Counted from the first letter of the stretch, positions 1-9,653 are shown. The stretch is 12,521 nucleotides of DNA from Conidiobolus incongruus B7586 (GCA_000697335.1 JNEM01012821.1:1-12521); one strand, 5' to 3'. A program made the numbers and translations. The notes: generated by a model from the letters alone, not told the origin.

Positions 1-3000
1 TATTAATTGATTATAATATGACATATTTAAAATAGTTTAATTAAAGGTTATTATTATTAAATTATAATATATAATGGATAAATATTGGTTTAATAACTAT
101 AAAATACCATAAATTAATCTTGGAATATTATTTACTATTAATTAAAAAAAAGGTTATATTATGTAGTATTATTAATATTAATAATATTTTATATTGGATA
201 AAATAAAATATCATTTATTATTCAAATATAATTATTATATTTTGAAATATTAATATATCAAATAATTGCTAATGTTTTATTTATATAATATAATAAAAAT
301 TATTTTAATCACTTGATATTAATAAACTAAATGTATATTTTTGAATAATATATAAAATTAATTTTTCAATGTATATTTATCTATACTTTATTTTAGCTTT
401 AAAAAATATTTGTAAAATTTTATATTTGGTATGAAAATATAATTTTCATTTATCAAACTTAAAGTATATTAGTTTAGCTTTGCAAGTATGTTAAAATTCA
501 TATTAAATTTTTGAATGGAGATATCTGGGTATAAAAAACTGAGATTTGGAAATATATTCCTTATACTACAGTTAATTATCAATATAAAATAATTCGAATT
601 ATGCTATTTATTTGAAATACTATTTCAAATTACTACCAGACTTGACCTACAAAAAATGATATCACTAACCAAATTATCCGATCATATATCTAAATTATTA
701 TTAAACAATGGTTTTGAAATTACAAATAGCTGCGTGATATTAGAAGATTTATGGAGACTGTAACAAGATGATTAATAAATTAAAACTGAAACATACTATG
801 GCATGAATAATGCAATTCACGATTAGGTTTCACACTATATTTATGCATCTATGATCATGCGGTTAATTTTGTTAACTTGCATTACACAAATTTTGCAAAT
901 TGACGAGCATATACCACATATGACAAATTGATGAAGTTTCAAAAAGGTTTTAAATTTAATGAAACCAGAACTTTTTTGTTCGTTTTTTTTCAATTTGTCA
1001 GATCTATAGTGATAATGATGCTTGGGTTTTAGTTTATAACCTTAGGGTTTTGTATTATATGGTTTTAATTTGAACTAAATCAAATTAATTTCAATTTATT
1101 GTGATTTTATGACAAATATTTTCAGATGCTAAATTTGAAATTTGTAAAGGAATGAAAGATTTAATCATTTGGTTATTAATAAAAGTATTTTAATATTCTA
1201 TTATATATAGTTATGATATTAACCTTGAAATAACAAATGATAAATCAATTGCTAATCATTATTATAAAATTGATCACTTGTCTAAGGCCAAATTTTTTTT
1301 TAAATTTTTATGTATATTGTATATAAATATAATAATAACAATAAAAATAGCCCAAATTATTTATTGTATATTTCTAAATATTATATCTAAACTTTTTCAG
1401 ATTATCTTTTACATGATATTATATCTGAATTCTAATTTAAATTTAAATATTTAATATATATCTTTATATTCGATGCAAAATTGAAAAAATGAATTTCAGA
1501 CAAAATCCTTATTGCACAACATCTACTTCATTCATTCATTCAATAGATACACTAATATTGATCTATAAGCTAAGAAGAATGCATTATAAAATCTACACCA
1601 TATAATATCACCATCTTGTTACCATATCATTTTATTTATAATTAATTTAAACCATCCAATTTTAAAAGAATGATAAGAAGAATGTCAGGGGTAAATATTG
1701 GCTAAAGGATGTTTTGATCCATTTATTAAATGAACATCTTTATTTTTGGATCCCCAACCCTATCATAATAAAATATTTGGTCTATCTAAAGACTATCCTC
1801 ATCTCTTTTGATTATATTTTTCATAAGTTGAAAACTTATTACATCATCTGGAATTCTTGGTGTTAACGTGTTTTGGTAAAGATGAAATTCCGTGTTAAAC
1901 TTTTGATTTAGTAGTTATATTCATATATACTATATGATTGTTACGGTTACTGCATTCGTTAAACAGTATATAAGACAGATTAACTATATTTAAAGTATAA
2001 TTAAATATAGTTTTGAATTAATTTGGTCATTTAGTTTAAGTTACTAATGTGTGAGATAAATAATTTGATCAGATTAAATGTGTATAAATGGGAATTAATT
2101 TGATTTTCGACTTTTATTTTTAAATTATATTAGTAATTATAATTTTTTAAATTCTATTGAGAAAGTATTGAAATAATATAATATTTGGAATGGGTAATAC
2201 TATAATCAACTATTTTTCACTACAATTTTTCCAAATGTTTAATGAGCTTGTTCTTAATTCAAGCAGTTTGATTGGTAGGTATCCTCAGTTTGAAAATTTG
2301 AATTAACTTAATTAGGAATGTTAAGTAATCAAATACAAAAACAAATTACTATTATATAATAAATTTATTAAAAATAATTCTATATTCAGTAATAATAATT
2401 GAAATTATATATAAAATTAAAAAGAAAATCACTATAATATAATATTCAGCGAAATATTAATCCATATATTAAGCGAACTGATATTATGTAATCTTTTAAT
2501 AATTATTATCAAATATTGTTGATTATAGAAAAATAGTATATATTACCAAATTAGGTTAAATCATTAAAGAACAAACTTTCGGATATAATAAGATTCTTTG
2601 ATGATCTTTATATAGATATTCTTAGAGTATTAAACATATAATGCGAAATATTTATTATGGATTATTAAATATATTGATCTATATTAATTAATAAAATTTT
2701 AAAAGCTATTTTACATTTAAAATTACTGATTAAATTATAATATTTATAAATATTATAATATATATTAGAAGGTTTTACTATTACAAAAAAATTGCCTATA
2801 TTGAATAGAGTATTATGGTGAAGATTTTTAGGTAAAATAAACTGAAGTAATAAATAAAGAATATACCATTATAAAGTGTATATATATTCGACCAAATTTC
2901 TAAAATCGGTAAATCAATATATTTGACATTAAAACATAATTTGTATTGCACCGGTTTAGAATAGATTTAGTTTCTATGGATATGCTATATGGTATAAAGA

Positions 3001-3480
3001 TGGATACTATTGATTAAATAGTACTTGAAAATTGATTAGAAAATTGCTATAATGGATTAATAAACTGGGTAATTTCATTACTTTACCTGTTGATTGACAT
3101 TAAATTTGATAAGGAAAATTAAGAATACGGTTACATAGTTTAATAGACTTAAATATTAAACATCTTCATACTATATTATTTAAATAAGCTCAGGAAAAGT
3201 TAATTTTTTAATGAGATTTAGGTGGCTTTATATAAACTTGAGTTTATTTGTAATACATATAATCTAGAAATAAGCAATGTTTAATTGATTTGTACAAAAG
3301 ATTTAGGTAACACTGTGTAATAAATTGAGGAAGTTTATAAAAAGAAAGGAGCATTTTAATAAAATCATACATTGGCGTACAAAGCATTAATGTAGAAAAG
3401 ATCGTTAGAAGTGGAATGAATGTATCTTGGGTTATGTATTTGCGTGAATGACATTTGGATTTTTACCTTTAAATACTATT
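1..3480. other. AT-rich intergenic DNA, no supported gene
   Basis: This stretch is overwhelmingly A+T, with stops in every frame at short intervals and no long open frame on either strand. I found no tRNA B-box-like sequence, no transposase-like or reverse-transcriptase-like reading frame, and no clear terminal repeats. The only small items are a TTCA microsatellite near 1,527 and a 35-codon open frame at 656-763 with no recognisable features. Base composition becomes less AT-biased after about 3,350, where the upstream region of the capping enzyme gene probably begins. Confidence 0.7.
1527..1542. repeat. TTCA tetranucleotide microsatellite, four units
   Basis: Four perfect tandem TTCA units lie in AT-rich non-coding DNA. 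This is a short simple repeat with no visible functional context. Confidence 0.8.
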
Positions 3481-3526
3481 GTACAACATTTGGTTCTAGT
3501 TTACTCATACTTGGTCATGTTTGCTG

Positions 3527-3536
3527 ATTGGCCAAT
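3527..3536. promoter_or_regulatory. Palindromic double CCAAT box
   Basis: ATTGGCCAAT reads the same on both strands, so it presents a CCAAT pentamer in each direction. The minus-strand copy continues as CCAATCA, close to the consensus for the CCAAT-binding complex (NF-Y/HAP). It lies about 490 bp upstream of the guanylyltransferase start codon, in a stretch noticeably less AT-rich than the DNA to its left. The motif is seen directly; binding and function are inferred. Confidence 0.4.
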
Positions 3537-3567
3537 TAGTGAAGAAATCGTGTAATTGTTGATGGCT

Positions 3568-3572
3568 ATTGG
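3568..3572 (-). promoter_or_regulatory. CCAAT box, minus orientation
   Basis: ATTGG on the plus strand (CCAATAGC on the minus strand) lies about 30 bp beyond the palindromic CCAAT pair in the same upstream region. A single pentamer is weak evidence alone; the clustering gives it some weight. Confidence 0.3.
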
Positions 3573-3740
3573 ACAGTTGCTATCTGCATGTGATCTCATC
3601 AATTGATAATTCAAATTTATTTGTCTGTGAAAATCTGCCTAAAACTTGTTGAGAAAAATAAGAAATATCATTCTCTCCTTGCTCATCTCCCAAATTTACA
3701 CATTAACCGAATAGGAAGTGACACAGGTTTAACCCTTTGA

Positions 3741-3745
3741 CCAAT
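3741..3745 (+). promoter_or_regulatory. CCAAT box, plus orientation
   Basis: A plus-strand CCAAT (in the context GACCAATTCC) lies 43 bp upstream of the TATA-like element and 283 bp upstream of the start codon. This is a plausible proximal position for a CCAAT element of the capping enzyme gene. Confidence 0.35.
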
Positions 3746-3783
3746 TCCAGTAACTGCAATTTCAATTTGAAAAAATCTGAGAG

Positions 3784-3791
3784 TATAAAAA
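3784..3791 (+). promoter_or_regulatory. TATA-like element of the guanylyltransferase gene
   Basis: TATAAAAA lies 237 bp upstream of the start codon, downstream of the CCAAT cluster. In so AT-rich a genome TATA-like strings are common, so its position rather than its sequence is the argument. If it is used, transcription would begin roughly 30-100 bp further on, and the pyrimidine-rich stretch at about 3,950-4,010 would fall in the leader. Confidence 0.3.
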
Positions 3792-3949
3792 CCCATTCAT
3801 TATGCTTATGGATCGGATTTTGATTTTTTATCTAAATTTTTCTTTCATTCAAATAGTGTATTAAATTTATTCATCAGTTAGTAGAACGCTAGGTGATTTT
3901 TTGTATTATACCTGTCTTTCTTTGTATATTAGTTAGTATCACTCTGGCT

Positions 3950-4010
3950 TCTTTCCGTTAATTTTCTACTCTTTTACTCATATTTTCCGTTCTTTTACAT
4001 ACACCACCTT
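3950..4010 (+). promoter_or_regulatory. Pyrimidine-rich leader or initiator region
   Basis: The last 80 bp before the start codon contain repeated CTTTT and CTCTTTTACTC-like runs that are C- and T-rich on the plus strand. Such CT-rich stretches often sit just upstream of, or at, transcription starts in fungal housekeeping genes. It may also belong to the 5' untranslated region. No transcript data are available here. Confidence 0.3.
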
Positions 4011-4027
4011 CCGATTAGATTCTCTAA

Positions 4028-7000
4028 ATGAAGCCTTTATCACCTTATTTATCTTTGATCAGTAACCAGGTTCAACCTGTTGAACCTACATTTGAAAAAA
4101 CTTTGAAAGAAAGAGTAAAAGCTTTACTCCATGTTGAACATAACAAGTATGTGTGAGCTATTGATTATATACGCCGAAAAACCAAATTGAAAAATTTCAA
4201 AACTTTTATTAACTATTTGTTATAGTTTCCCAGGAACTCAACCTGTTACATTCAAACAACAACATATTAAATCTTTAGAGAGTGAAGATTATTATGTTTG
4301 TGAAAAATCCGATGGTGAAAGATTTCTTATGTTTTTAATCGTTCATAACGATACTCCGCTTACTTTTTTCGTATGTAAAAACTTTAAATTATATAAAAAC
4401 CTACCTTATTTTAAAAACTTCAAATACTGATTGTTCTTTTTTATGATCTTTAGATCGATCGTAGTAATCACTACTTTCTATTAAAAAACATCCAGTTACC
4501 AACGACAAAAAACAGTTTTCATCACGGAACTTTAATTGATGGAGAACTAGTTTTAGAAACTGATCAAGCATCCAATACAGTAATTCTAATCTTCTTTTTA
4601 TTTTTTTGTTACTTTATATTAATACTTTTACCCTTTTTTCAAATTCTTTTACTTTAGAAACATTTACGATATCTCATATTCGACATTATGGCTCTTAATT
4701 CAACTTCACAAATTCATCGATCATTTTCCACACGACTAGGGGTAAGTTTTCTTATATTATATATTTTTTCCATTCCTTACATTATTTTAGCTATTACAAA
4801 ATGAAGTTATTGCTCCCTTAAAAGCTTTATATGAAAGTCGCCCTGAGCTGAAATCCAAGCACGAAATAAGGTATTTTAAATGATATTTTGTACTAATCAT
4901 ATTTCTGATTTCCTTTTTGTTAGTATAAGTCTCAAGAAAATGGAACGCTCTTATGGTCTAGTACTTGTATTTAAAAACATACCTCATCTCAAACATGCCA
5001 ATGACGGATTAATTTTTACTCCTGTGAGATCTGGTTATATACCTTCCATTAATACTAAATTATTTAAATGGAAACCGGTAGACAAATATACTGTAGATTT
5101 TAAAATTGTAGTCACGTACAACTCGGATCATAAACCTGCTTATAAACTTCATGTAACTGATACTTATGGTACACGGGCTTTTTCATCACTTCAGCTTGAG
5201 AAGGAGACATGGTCAGAGTGGAGGTTAACTCCACCAAATAGTAAGATTGCTGAATTTAGATACGACCCTGAATGGGAAGTGTTAAACGTGGATCAAGGCT
5301 ATGTACCAGAATCTGAGATTGGTGGCTGGAGGTAATAATATTTTAATGTTTGTCAATACATTTCTAATTATTATTAGGTTTGTTCGAATGCGAGATGATA
5401 AAGATCAACCCAATTCGGAGGAGATTGCTAAGCAAATTATTGAGAGTTGTAAAAATCCGGTAACCAAAGAAGCTTTAGAAGCTGCTATAACTTCTATTCG
5501 ACATCAATGGAAGCTAAGAGAAAAGCATCCTCCCAATCCTCCTCCACTTAAAACTCATAATTCTATTAGGTACATAACAAACTATTTTTCAAAAAATGCA
5601 AGACTAATGTGTTTAAATAGTGGATCTGGAACCAAGCAAACCCAATCTAACACAGTTGCTTCTGAAGATATACCTCGTACCCCTACTCAAAACAAGGCCA
5701 CTAAAACAATTCCAACTCCTACCAAAACCAATTTTCAAAAAAACGAAGCTGCTGAAAAAGTTTCAGGAACTTCCAGCTCAAAAGACACTCATAAGGAAGA
5801 AAAGGAGGAAAAGGAGGAAAAGGAAGAAAAGGAAGAAAAAGAGATTAAGGAAGCAAAGGCTCCAAATGAGGAAAAGGAAGAAATGTCGACTACTTCAAAA
5901 TCTCCTAAAGTCGATGAGCCGGAAAACCCATCCTCTAAGCCTGAATCTCGTATTGAAATTCATGACACAAATCCTGAACACAAAGATTCAGTTCAAGCGG
6001 AAGCATCAGAGGACAAAAAAGTGGAAGCTCAACCAAATCAAGCCAATAACGAGAACTCAGTTAAGCTCACCAATTCTCCTAAGCAAATTTCCAAATCCTC
6101 ATCCCCAAGAAAATCATCCCCTGAAGTATCTACGGCACCAGCTGCAACTGCACCAACTATTAACCTGAATACTACAATACAGAAACCTTTGTCAAGTGTA
6201 GATGAATGGAATGCTGCAAAAAGTAAAGTATATAGTATCTCATCACTTGCAGGCCGTAACCCCGATTTTTCACGCTCTAAATCTTTCCTTGGTAATCCAC
6301 CTGATCCCAAAAAACCGAGGATACATGGTGCATCTGCTACAGTACCAATTCTCAATAATCCAGTACCAGTTAGAACAATTAGAGGTCAATCTGACTCAGA
6401 TATTGGATCTAAATTGAATGTCAAAAAAGAAGTTCGTGCTTATTCGATACCAGGACCTGTTGATCATTCAACACGAGAAGCTAAAGACATTATTCCAGAA
6501 TTTGTATCAGCCAAACGTCCAATTAGTCAAGCTGATTCCGACCCTTCACAATCTAAGCCCAAGTTAGTTAAATCACCTCTTGATAACTCTCTCCCACAGC
6601 CTCATATGATATCATCCATTACCACATCTAAACCATTTGTTCAAACCCCCATATCATCCCATGCTCAAGTGACAGATATCAAAACTGATTCAGAAAAGCT
6701 CCCAAGTTCTATTAACGACCCTGTATCACCTGCCTCTTTGACCCACGAAAAGACCAATGATGCATCTAATGAGGTTAAGTCAATCAATCAAAATAGTTCC
6801 GCGATTCCTGAGTCTAATTCTCTTGATCAATATTCCAATGTTCCAAGTTCTATATCTCGTCAGCACACCAATACTCTTGGAAATATAATGAAAACAGATA
6901 CCACTAATAATCTCACTTCACCAAAGGATTTGCCAGCTTCTGGTTTTCAGTTTCTTCCTCGATCTCAGCATCAAATAACCAGCGGAGATCATCCAAGAGT

Positions 7001-8846
7001 TTTGACTTCTACCGAACTTCCATCACTACATTATTCTACATCTGCTTCACAACTACCACATCTTCAATCAAACACATTTTTTTCATCAAGTTATCAGAAC
7101 AGTATCCACACTATGGATTCACATACTAAGCTAGCTCATCTTCCCAGTGAATCACCTAAATTTCAAGTTCCTACATCGAATGGGCATTCTTCTAATATTG
7201 ACCATCGTCCTTATCCCTCTCAACCACCAAATTCTAAACCTCATAGTATGGTTGATCCTGGACATTCCAATTCTCATAATCGAATCCCTCATTCGATGGA
7301 ATACACTAAGCCTCCTGTTCATAACCAACACCCAATTCCCACTAGATCAAGTGTATCTCAGTCACATACATTTGATCGCAGACCATCAGTACCGTCAACT
7401 GCATTTTATCCTCCAGGTCACCAAGGCAACATCGAACATGGCAGAGAGCTCAATTCCACTCGTCCTCAGCCCCATTATCCTCATACAAGCACCTATCCTC
7501 CTGAGAGTTATCGCCCTCCGATTTCGCAACCTAATCAAATGAATCATCATCCACCTAATGTATTTCTCACGAAATCCCCATCTTCTACTTACCCGGCTCA
7601 ATCTCATCATTCAATTCCGCAGCAGCAACACCCAAACACTCAGAATATGCACCCTGCGCATCAATCTCGACCTGGATCAACACATTCCAGTGTCAGACCC
7701 AGTCCTAATCCTAGCAATACAACTGGCATTTTCCCTTCATACCCTCCAAGCTCCAATCAAAATCAGATACCTTTATCGCGTCCTCTTATGTATCAAACGA
7801 AGTCCCATGAACCTTCTCATCAATATGGTTATCATCCAAGCACTCAATCTGTAGCTAATCCGCATACCATAAGGCCTCCGGTTCAGGTCCCGTCTCAACA
7901 TACACCACAGATTCCTTCACCTGTTCCTTATCAGCAACAACGAAGGGTATCTACAATTGATCAAGGCCCGCTACCAGATTTTCATCCTTATCAACATGAA
8001 AATTCTCATCCATCTAATGACATGGGATATACAAGCAGAAAACAATCCAGAGACTATAGCTATGGACGACACCCTTATCCCTCTGGAAATCCAGCATCAC
8101 ATGCAGATATGATTGCACCAGGATCTCAACCAATGCATCATCCATCATCCATTTCAAGTCATCTTCCGATTACTTCTCCCCGTATCAAGCAATATCCTCA
8201 TGGTGATCATCCCGTTTCATTACATCGTAATTCAATAAGTATGGATTCTCGAGCTGGTCCCTATCCTCCACAGAGTCAGCCTTATCGGGCTGATCAGCAA
8301 ACTCCCCATTCCCAAATGCATCCAGAGCACCCTCATCGCATATATAGTGATGGGAGATCAAATAATAGACCAAGCGGATATGATAATGAGTATAGATCTC
8401 GAAGATCGAGCGTTGTGAATCCTCATTCTGCTTATCCACCACGTCCTCATCTCCCAAGCAATCCCAATCATAGTTATCCTCAAAATCCACATTCATCGTT
8501 ACCACCTCGCAATCCCGGTTATCCGACTGAGTCAAGCCAACCAGTACCTTCAAGGCCCTCTCCTTCTCTCTATCAAGCTCCACATTTACCATATCATCCT
8601 CCCCAACCTACATCAGCTCAAAACATCCCAACTCCTCCTGGTTACTATCAAAATGGCCCACCTCATAACCAACCTAATCCTCATCCTAACCACTTAAAAT
8701 CGCCACATACATACTTTAAACCTCAGCCACCTCCTACTCACCCTACCCAATCACCAATAGTCAACTCACATCAGCCATCTCCTCAAGTTGGTAAGGAAAA
8801 AGAGAAGAATACATCCAAAGGAATGTTGGATTTCATTATGAACTAA
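4028..8846 (+). CDS. CEG1: mRNA guanylyltransferase (capping enzyme, Ceg1 type) with a very long disordered tail
   Basis: This enzyme transfers GMP from GTP, through a covalent lysine-GMP intermediate, to the 5' diphosphate end of nascent RNA polymerase II transcripts in the nucleus. Exons: 4028-4146, 4226-4370, 4454-4579, 4658-4741, 4791-4870, 4924-5331, 5378-5569, 5621-8846; together 4,380 nt, 1,459 residues. An in-frame TAA directly precedes the ATG. All nucleotidyltransferase motifs appear in order: I, KSDGER with catalytic Lys67; III, DGELV 117-121; IIIa around 134-140; IV, DGLIFTP 212-218; V, KWKP 233-236 and TVDFK 241-245; VI, RMRDDK 324-329 in the OB domain, which ends near 378. No triphosphatase domain is present, as is usual in fungi. 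Residues from about 385 to the end are low complexity: Lys/Glu-rich near 443-470, Ser/Thr/Pro-rich to about 890, then His/Pro/Tyr/Gln/Asn-rich. Yeast Ceg1 is about 460 residues, so this protein is roughly three times longer. The core call is firm; the exon ends are inferred. Confidence 0.93.
4147..4225 (+). other. Intron 1 of the guanylyltransferase gene, 79 nt
   Basis: The donor is GTATGT and the acceptor TATAG. Without removal the frame meets TGA after three codons. Removal joins the N-terminal helix region to FPGTQPV, the segment that precedes motif I in Ceg1 proteins. It interrupts the codon for Asn40 after its second base. Confidence 0.9.
4371..4453 (+). other. Intron 2 of the guanylyltransferase gene, 83 nt
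   Basis: The donor is GTATGT and the acceptor CTTTAG. It lies between codons. Its removal brings motif I (KSDGER) into frame with the IDR-NHYF segment that corresponds to the IDRENNYY segment of yeast Ceg1. Confidence 0.9.
4580..4657 (+). other. Intron 3 of the guanylyltransferase gene, 78 nt
   Basis: The donor is GTAATT and the acceptor follows a pyrimidine-rich run ending ACTTTAG. It lies between codons, just after the motif III strand (DGELV). Removal restores the KHLRYLIFD segment (motif IIIa), which matches LQELRYLMFD of yeast Ceg1. Confidence 0.88.
4742..4790 (+). other. Intron 4 of the guanylyltransferase gene, 49 nt
   Basis: The donor is GTAAGT, the strongest in the gene, and the acceptor ATTTTAG. 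It lies between codons. Removal joins STRLG to the LLQNEVIAPLK segment, matching the family's helix after motif IIIa. Confidence 0.88.
4871..4923 (+). other. Intron 5 of the guanylyltransferase gene, 53 nt
   Basis: The donor is GTATTT and the acceptor TTGTTAG; a branch-like ACTAAT lies in the middle. It splits a serine codon (Ser185). Removal leads into ISLKKMERSYG, equivalent to the FKISMKHMDFSY region of yeast Ceg1. An open frame that begins inside this intron at 4,880 is a by-product and not a real start. Confidence 0.85.
5332..5377 (+). other. Intron 6 of the guanylyltransferase gene, 46 nt
   Basis: The donor is GTAATA and the acceptor ATTATTAG, with CTAAT 12 nt before the acceptor end. 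It splits the codon for Arg321. Removal creates WRFVRMRDDK, the intact motif VI of the OB domain, which neither neighbouring open frame contains alone. This is the strongest single proof that the small upstream frame and the 3.5 kb frame are one gene. Confidence 0.93.
5570..5620 (+). other. Intron 7, 51 nt, in-frame and without a stop
   Basis: The donor is GTACAT and the acceptor TTTAAATAG, with CTAAT near the acceptor as in intron 6. The segment is exactly 17 codons long and has no in-frame stop. Removal gives a 1,459-residue protein; retention gives 1,476. I call it an intron because its size, ends and branch-like motif match its neighbours, and because it would encode Tyr, Phe, Leu, Met and Cys residues (ITNYF, RLMCL) out of keeping with the Pro/Ser/Lys-rich sequence around it. 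The frame alone cannot decide. Confidence 0.72.
5793..5844 (+). repeat. Homopurine tandem repeat encoding a Lys/Glu run
   Basis: Fifty-two consecutive purines on the plus strand are built from near-identical GGAGGAAAA / GGAAGAAAA units and encode repeats of Lys-Glu-Glu within residues 443-460 of the capping enzyme tail. The repeat is in frame, so unit gain or loss would change length without breaking the protein. A related but interrupted unit recurs at about 5,868-5,883. Confidence 0.85.
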
Positions 8847-9080
8847 ATATTTATAGCTTCCTTGGATTGCCACCATTTGCATCATATAGATTCAGTCAAT
8901 AGATTCTGGCATTCTATCTTAGAATCCAATAATATCATAATTTTAATATTTTTAGAATTTTTCATTTTCAATTATTTAAATGTATTTTATAATCGCGATT
9001 GGCTTGATGCTTCATTTTTTATTTATGAATATATTATCATATTTTTTAAAATAAATAATGTATATATTTTCAATAAATTA
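8847..9080 (+). other. Probable 3' untranslated region of the guanylyltransferase gene
   Basis: The first about 80 bp after the stop are less AT-rich than the rest of the spacer (GATTGCCACC, ATTCTGGC), then composition falls to nearly pure A+T. No conserved coding signal is visible. An open frame through this stretch can start only at TTG and encodes mostly Phe, Ile, Asn and Tyr, as expected of AT-rich non-coding DNA. Confidence 0.45.
9061..9077 (+). terminator. Candidate polyadenylation region of the guanylyltransferase gene
   Basis: TATATA at 9,061-9,066 is followed by AATAAA at 9,072-9,077; a further AATAAA lies at 9,050-9,055. The order of an upstream TATATA efficiency element and an A-rich positioning element resembles the yeast 3' end arrangement. 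It lies about 215-230 nt past the stop. AT-rich background makes chance matches likely. Confidence 0.35.
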
Positions 9081-9533
9081 TAACCAAATTTCCATATTAA
9101 TATTATTATGTAAATTTGAAATAAAATATTTAAAATATTTAAATTGATAAGGTATCAAAAGAATGAAATCTGTAATAATTAATTCAAATTTTAACGTTTG
9201 AATGATCTTATACAAGATCGATTATTTTATAATTCAGCAATCATATCTTTGATATATTATATATTTGATATGTTAGATTTTATAAAAATATAAAAAAAAT
9301 CATAACGATTATTAATAAAAAACGTAATTATTTTGAATCCCAAAATAAATATTACATCATTAAAAATTGGAATTTAATGGTATTAGGCTGAGTTTCTCGT
9401 TTCATAAGTTAATCCAATGAAATTCGAATTTAATCCATTTAAAAACCTTCTAAGTGCTTATCAATTAGTTACAGGATTCAACATTCAGTTCCAAATCTTT
9501 TAATATTAAATATATAATAATAACGTTGGTAAT

Positions 9534-9653
9534 ATGAATTTTATTTACTTTATTTTTGTATTTTGTAGTGTTGAATTATTGATTGGTGCTCATTTGGACC
9601 ATCATCGATTGAGAGTTCGTCGTAAGGATACGAATAACGTTAATAGGCGATAA
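9534..9653 (+). CDS. Candidate 39-residue secreted peptide (hypothetical small ORF)
   Basis: I do not recognise a family. The frame starts ATG-AAT and ends TAA. Residues 1-19 (MNFIYFIFVFCSVELLIGA) look like a signal peptide: a run of aromatic and aliphatic residues ending in Gly-Ala, though with a Glu at position 14 and no basic residue at the N-terminus. The remaining 20 residues are hydrophilic and basic, with His-His at 23-24, Arg-Arg at 29-30 and Arg-Arg at the C-terminal end, the kind of dibasic sites that Kex2-like proteases cut. The second half is clearly richer in G+C (32 of 82 bases by my count from 9,569) than its flanks. A rival reading is an exon starting at 9,569 after an acceptor-like TTTTGTAG, in which case the hydrophobic part is just an intron's pyrimidine tract translated. 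A donor-like GTAAGG also occurs at 9,622. Confidence 0.3.
   Translation: MNFIYFIFVFCSVELLIGAHLDHHRLRVRRKDTNNVNRR

Noticed and set aside
656-763. 35-codon small ORF in the left AT-rich region
   Set aside because: The translated sequence looks somewhat protein-like (ends ILEDLWRL), but there is no signal sequence, no splice context and no recognisable family; chance open frames of this length are expected.
1-3200. Possible decayed transposon or inverted-repeat element
   Set aside because: I looked for paired terminal repeats, transposase-like motifs and tandem structure and found only short AT-rich matches expected by chance.
3802-3864. 20-codon upstream ORF in the presumed leader of the capping enzyme gene
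   Set aside because: It begins only about 11 bp after the TATA-like element, so it is probably upstream of the transcription start and not in the mRNA.
4880-5335. Separate 151-codon gene for a guanylyltransferase fragment
   Set aside because: Its ATG lies inside intron 5, and it lacks motif I and motif VI. It is exon 6 of the full gene, flanked by good splice sites.
5620-6168. 182-codon plus-strand frame with a Lys/Arg run resembling a nuclear localisation signal
   Set aside because: It is the shifted frame of the Lys/Glu repeat in the capping enzyme tail; the basic run is a by-product of the homopurine tract. The true frame continues for 3.2 kb.
8185-8592. 135-codon open frame on the minus strand, rich in Asp and Glu
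   Set aside because: It lies wholly inside the tail of the capping enzyme. Reverse-reading a Ser/Pro/His/Tyr-rich sequence naturally gives few stops and many acidic codons; no domain or independent signal is visible.
8862-9083. 73-codon frame just after the capping enzyme stop
   Set aside because: It can start only at TTG, its second half is Ile/Phe/Asn/Tyr as expected of AT-rich DNA, and it falls in the likely 3' untranslated region.
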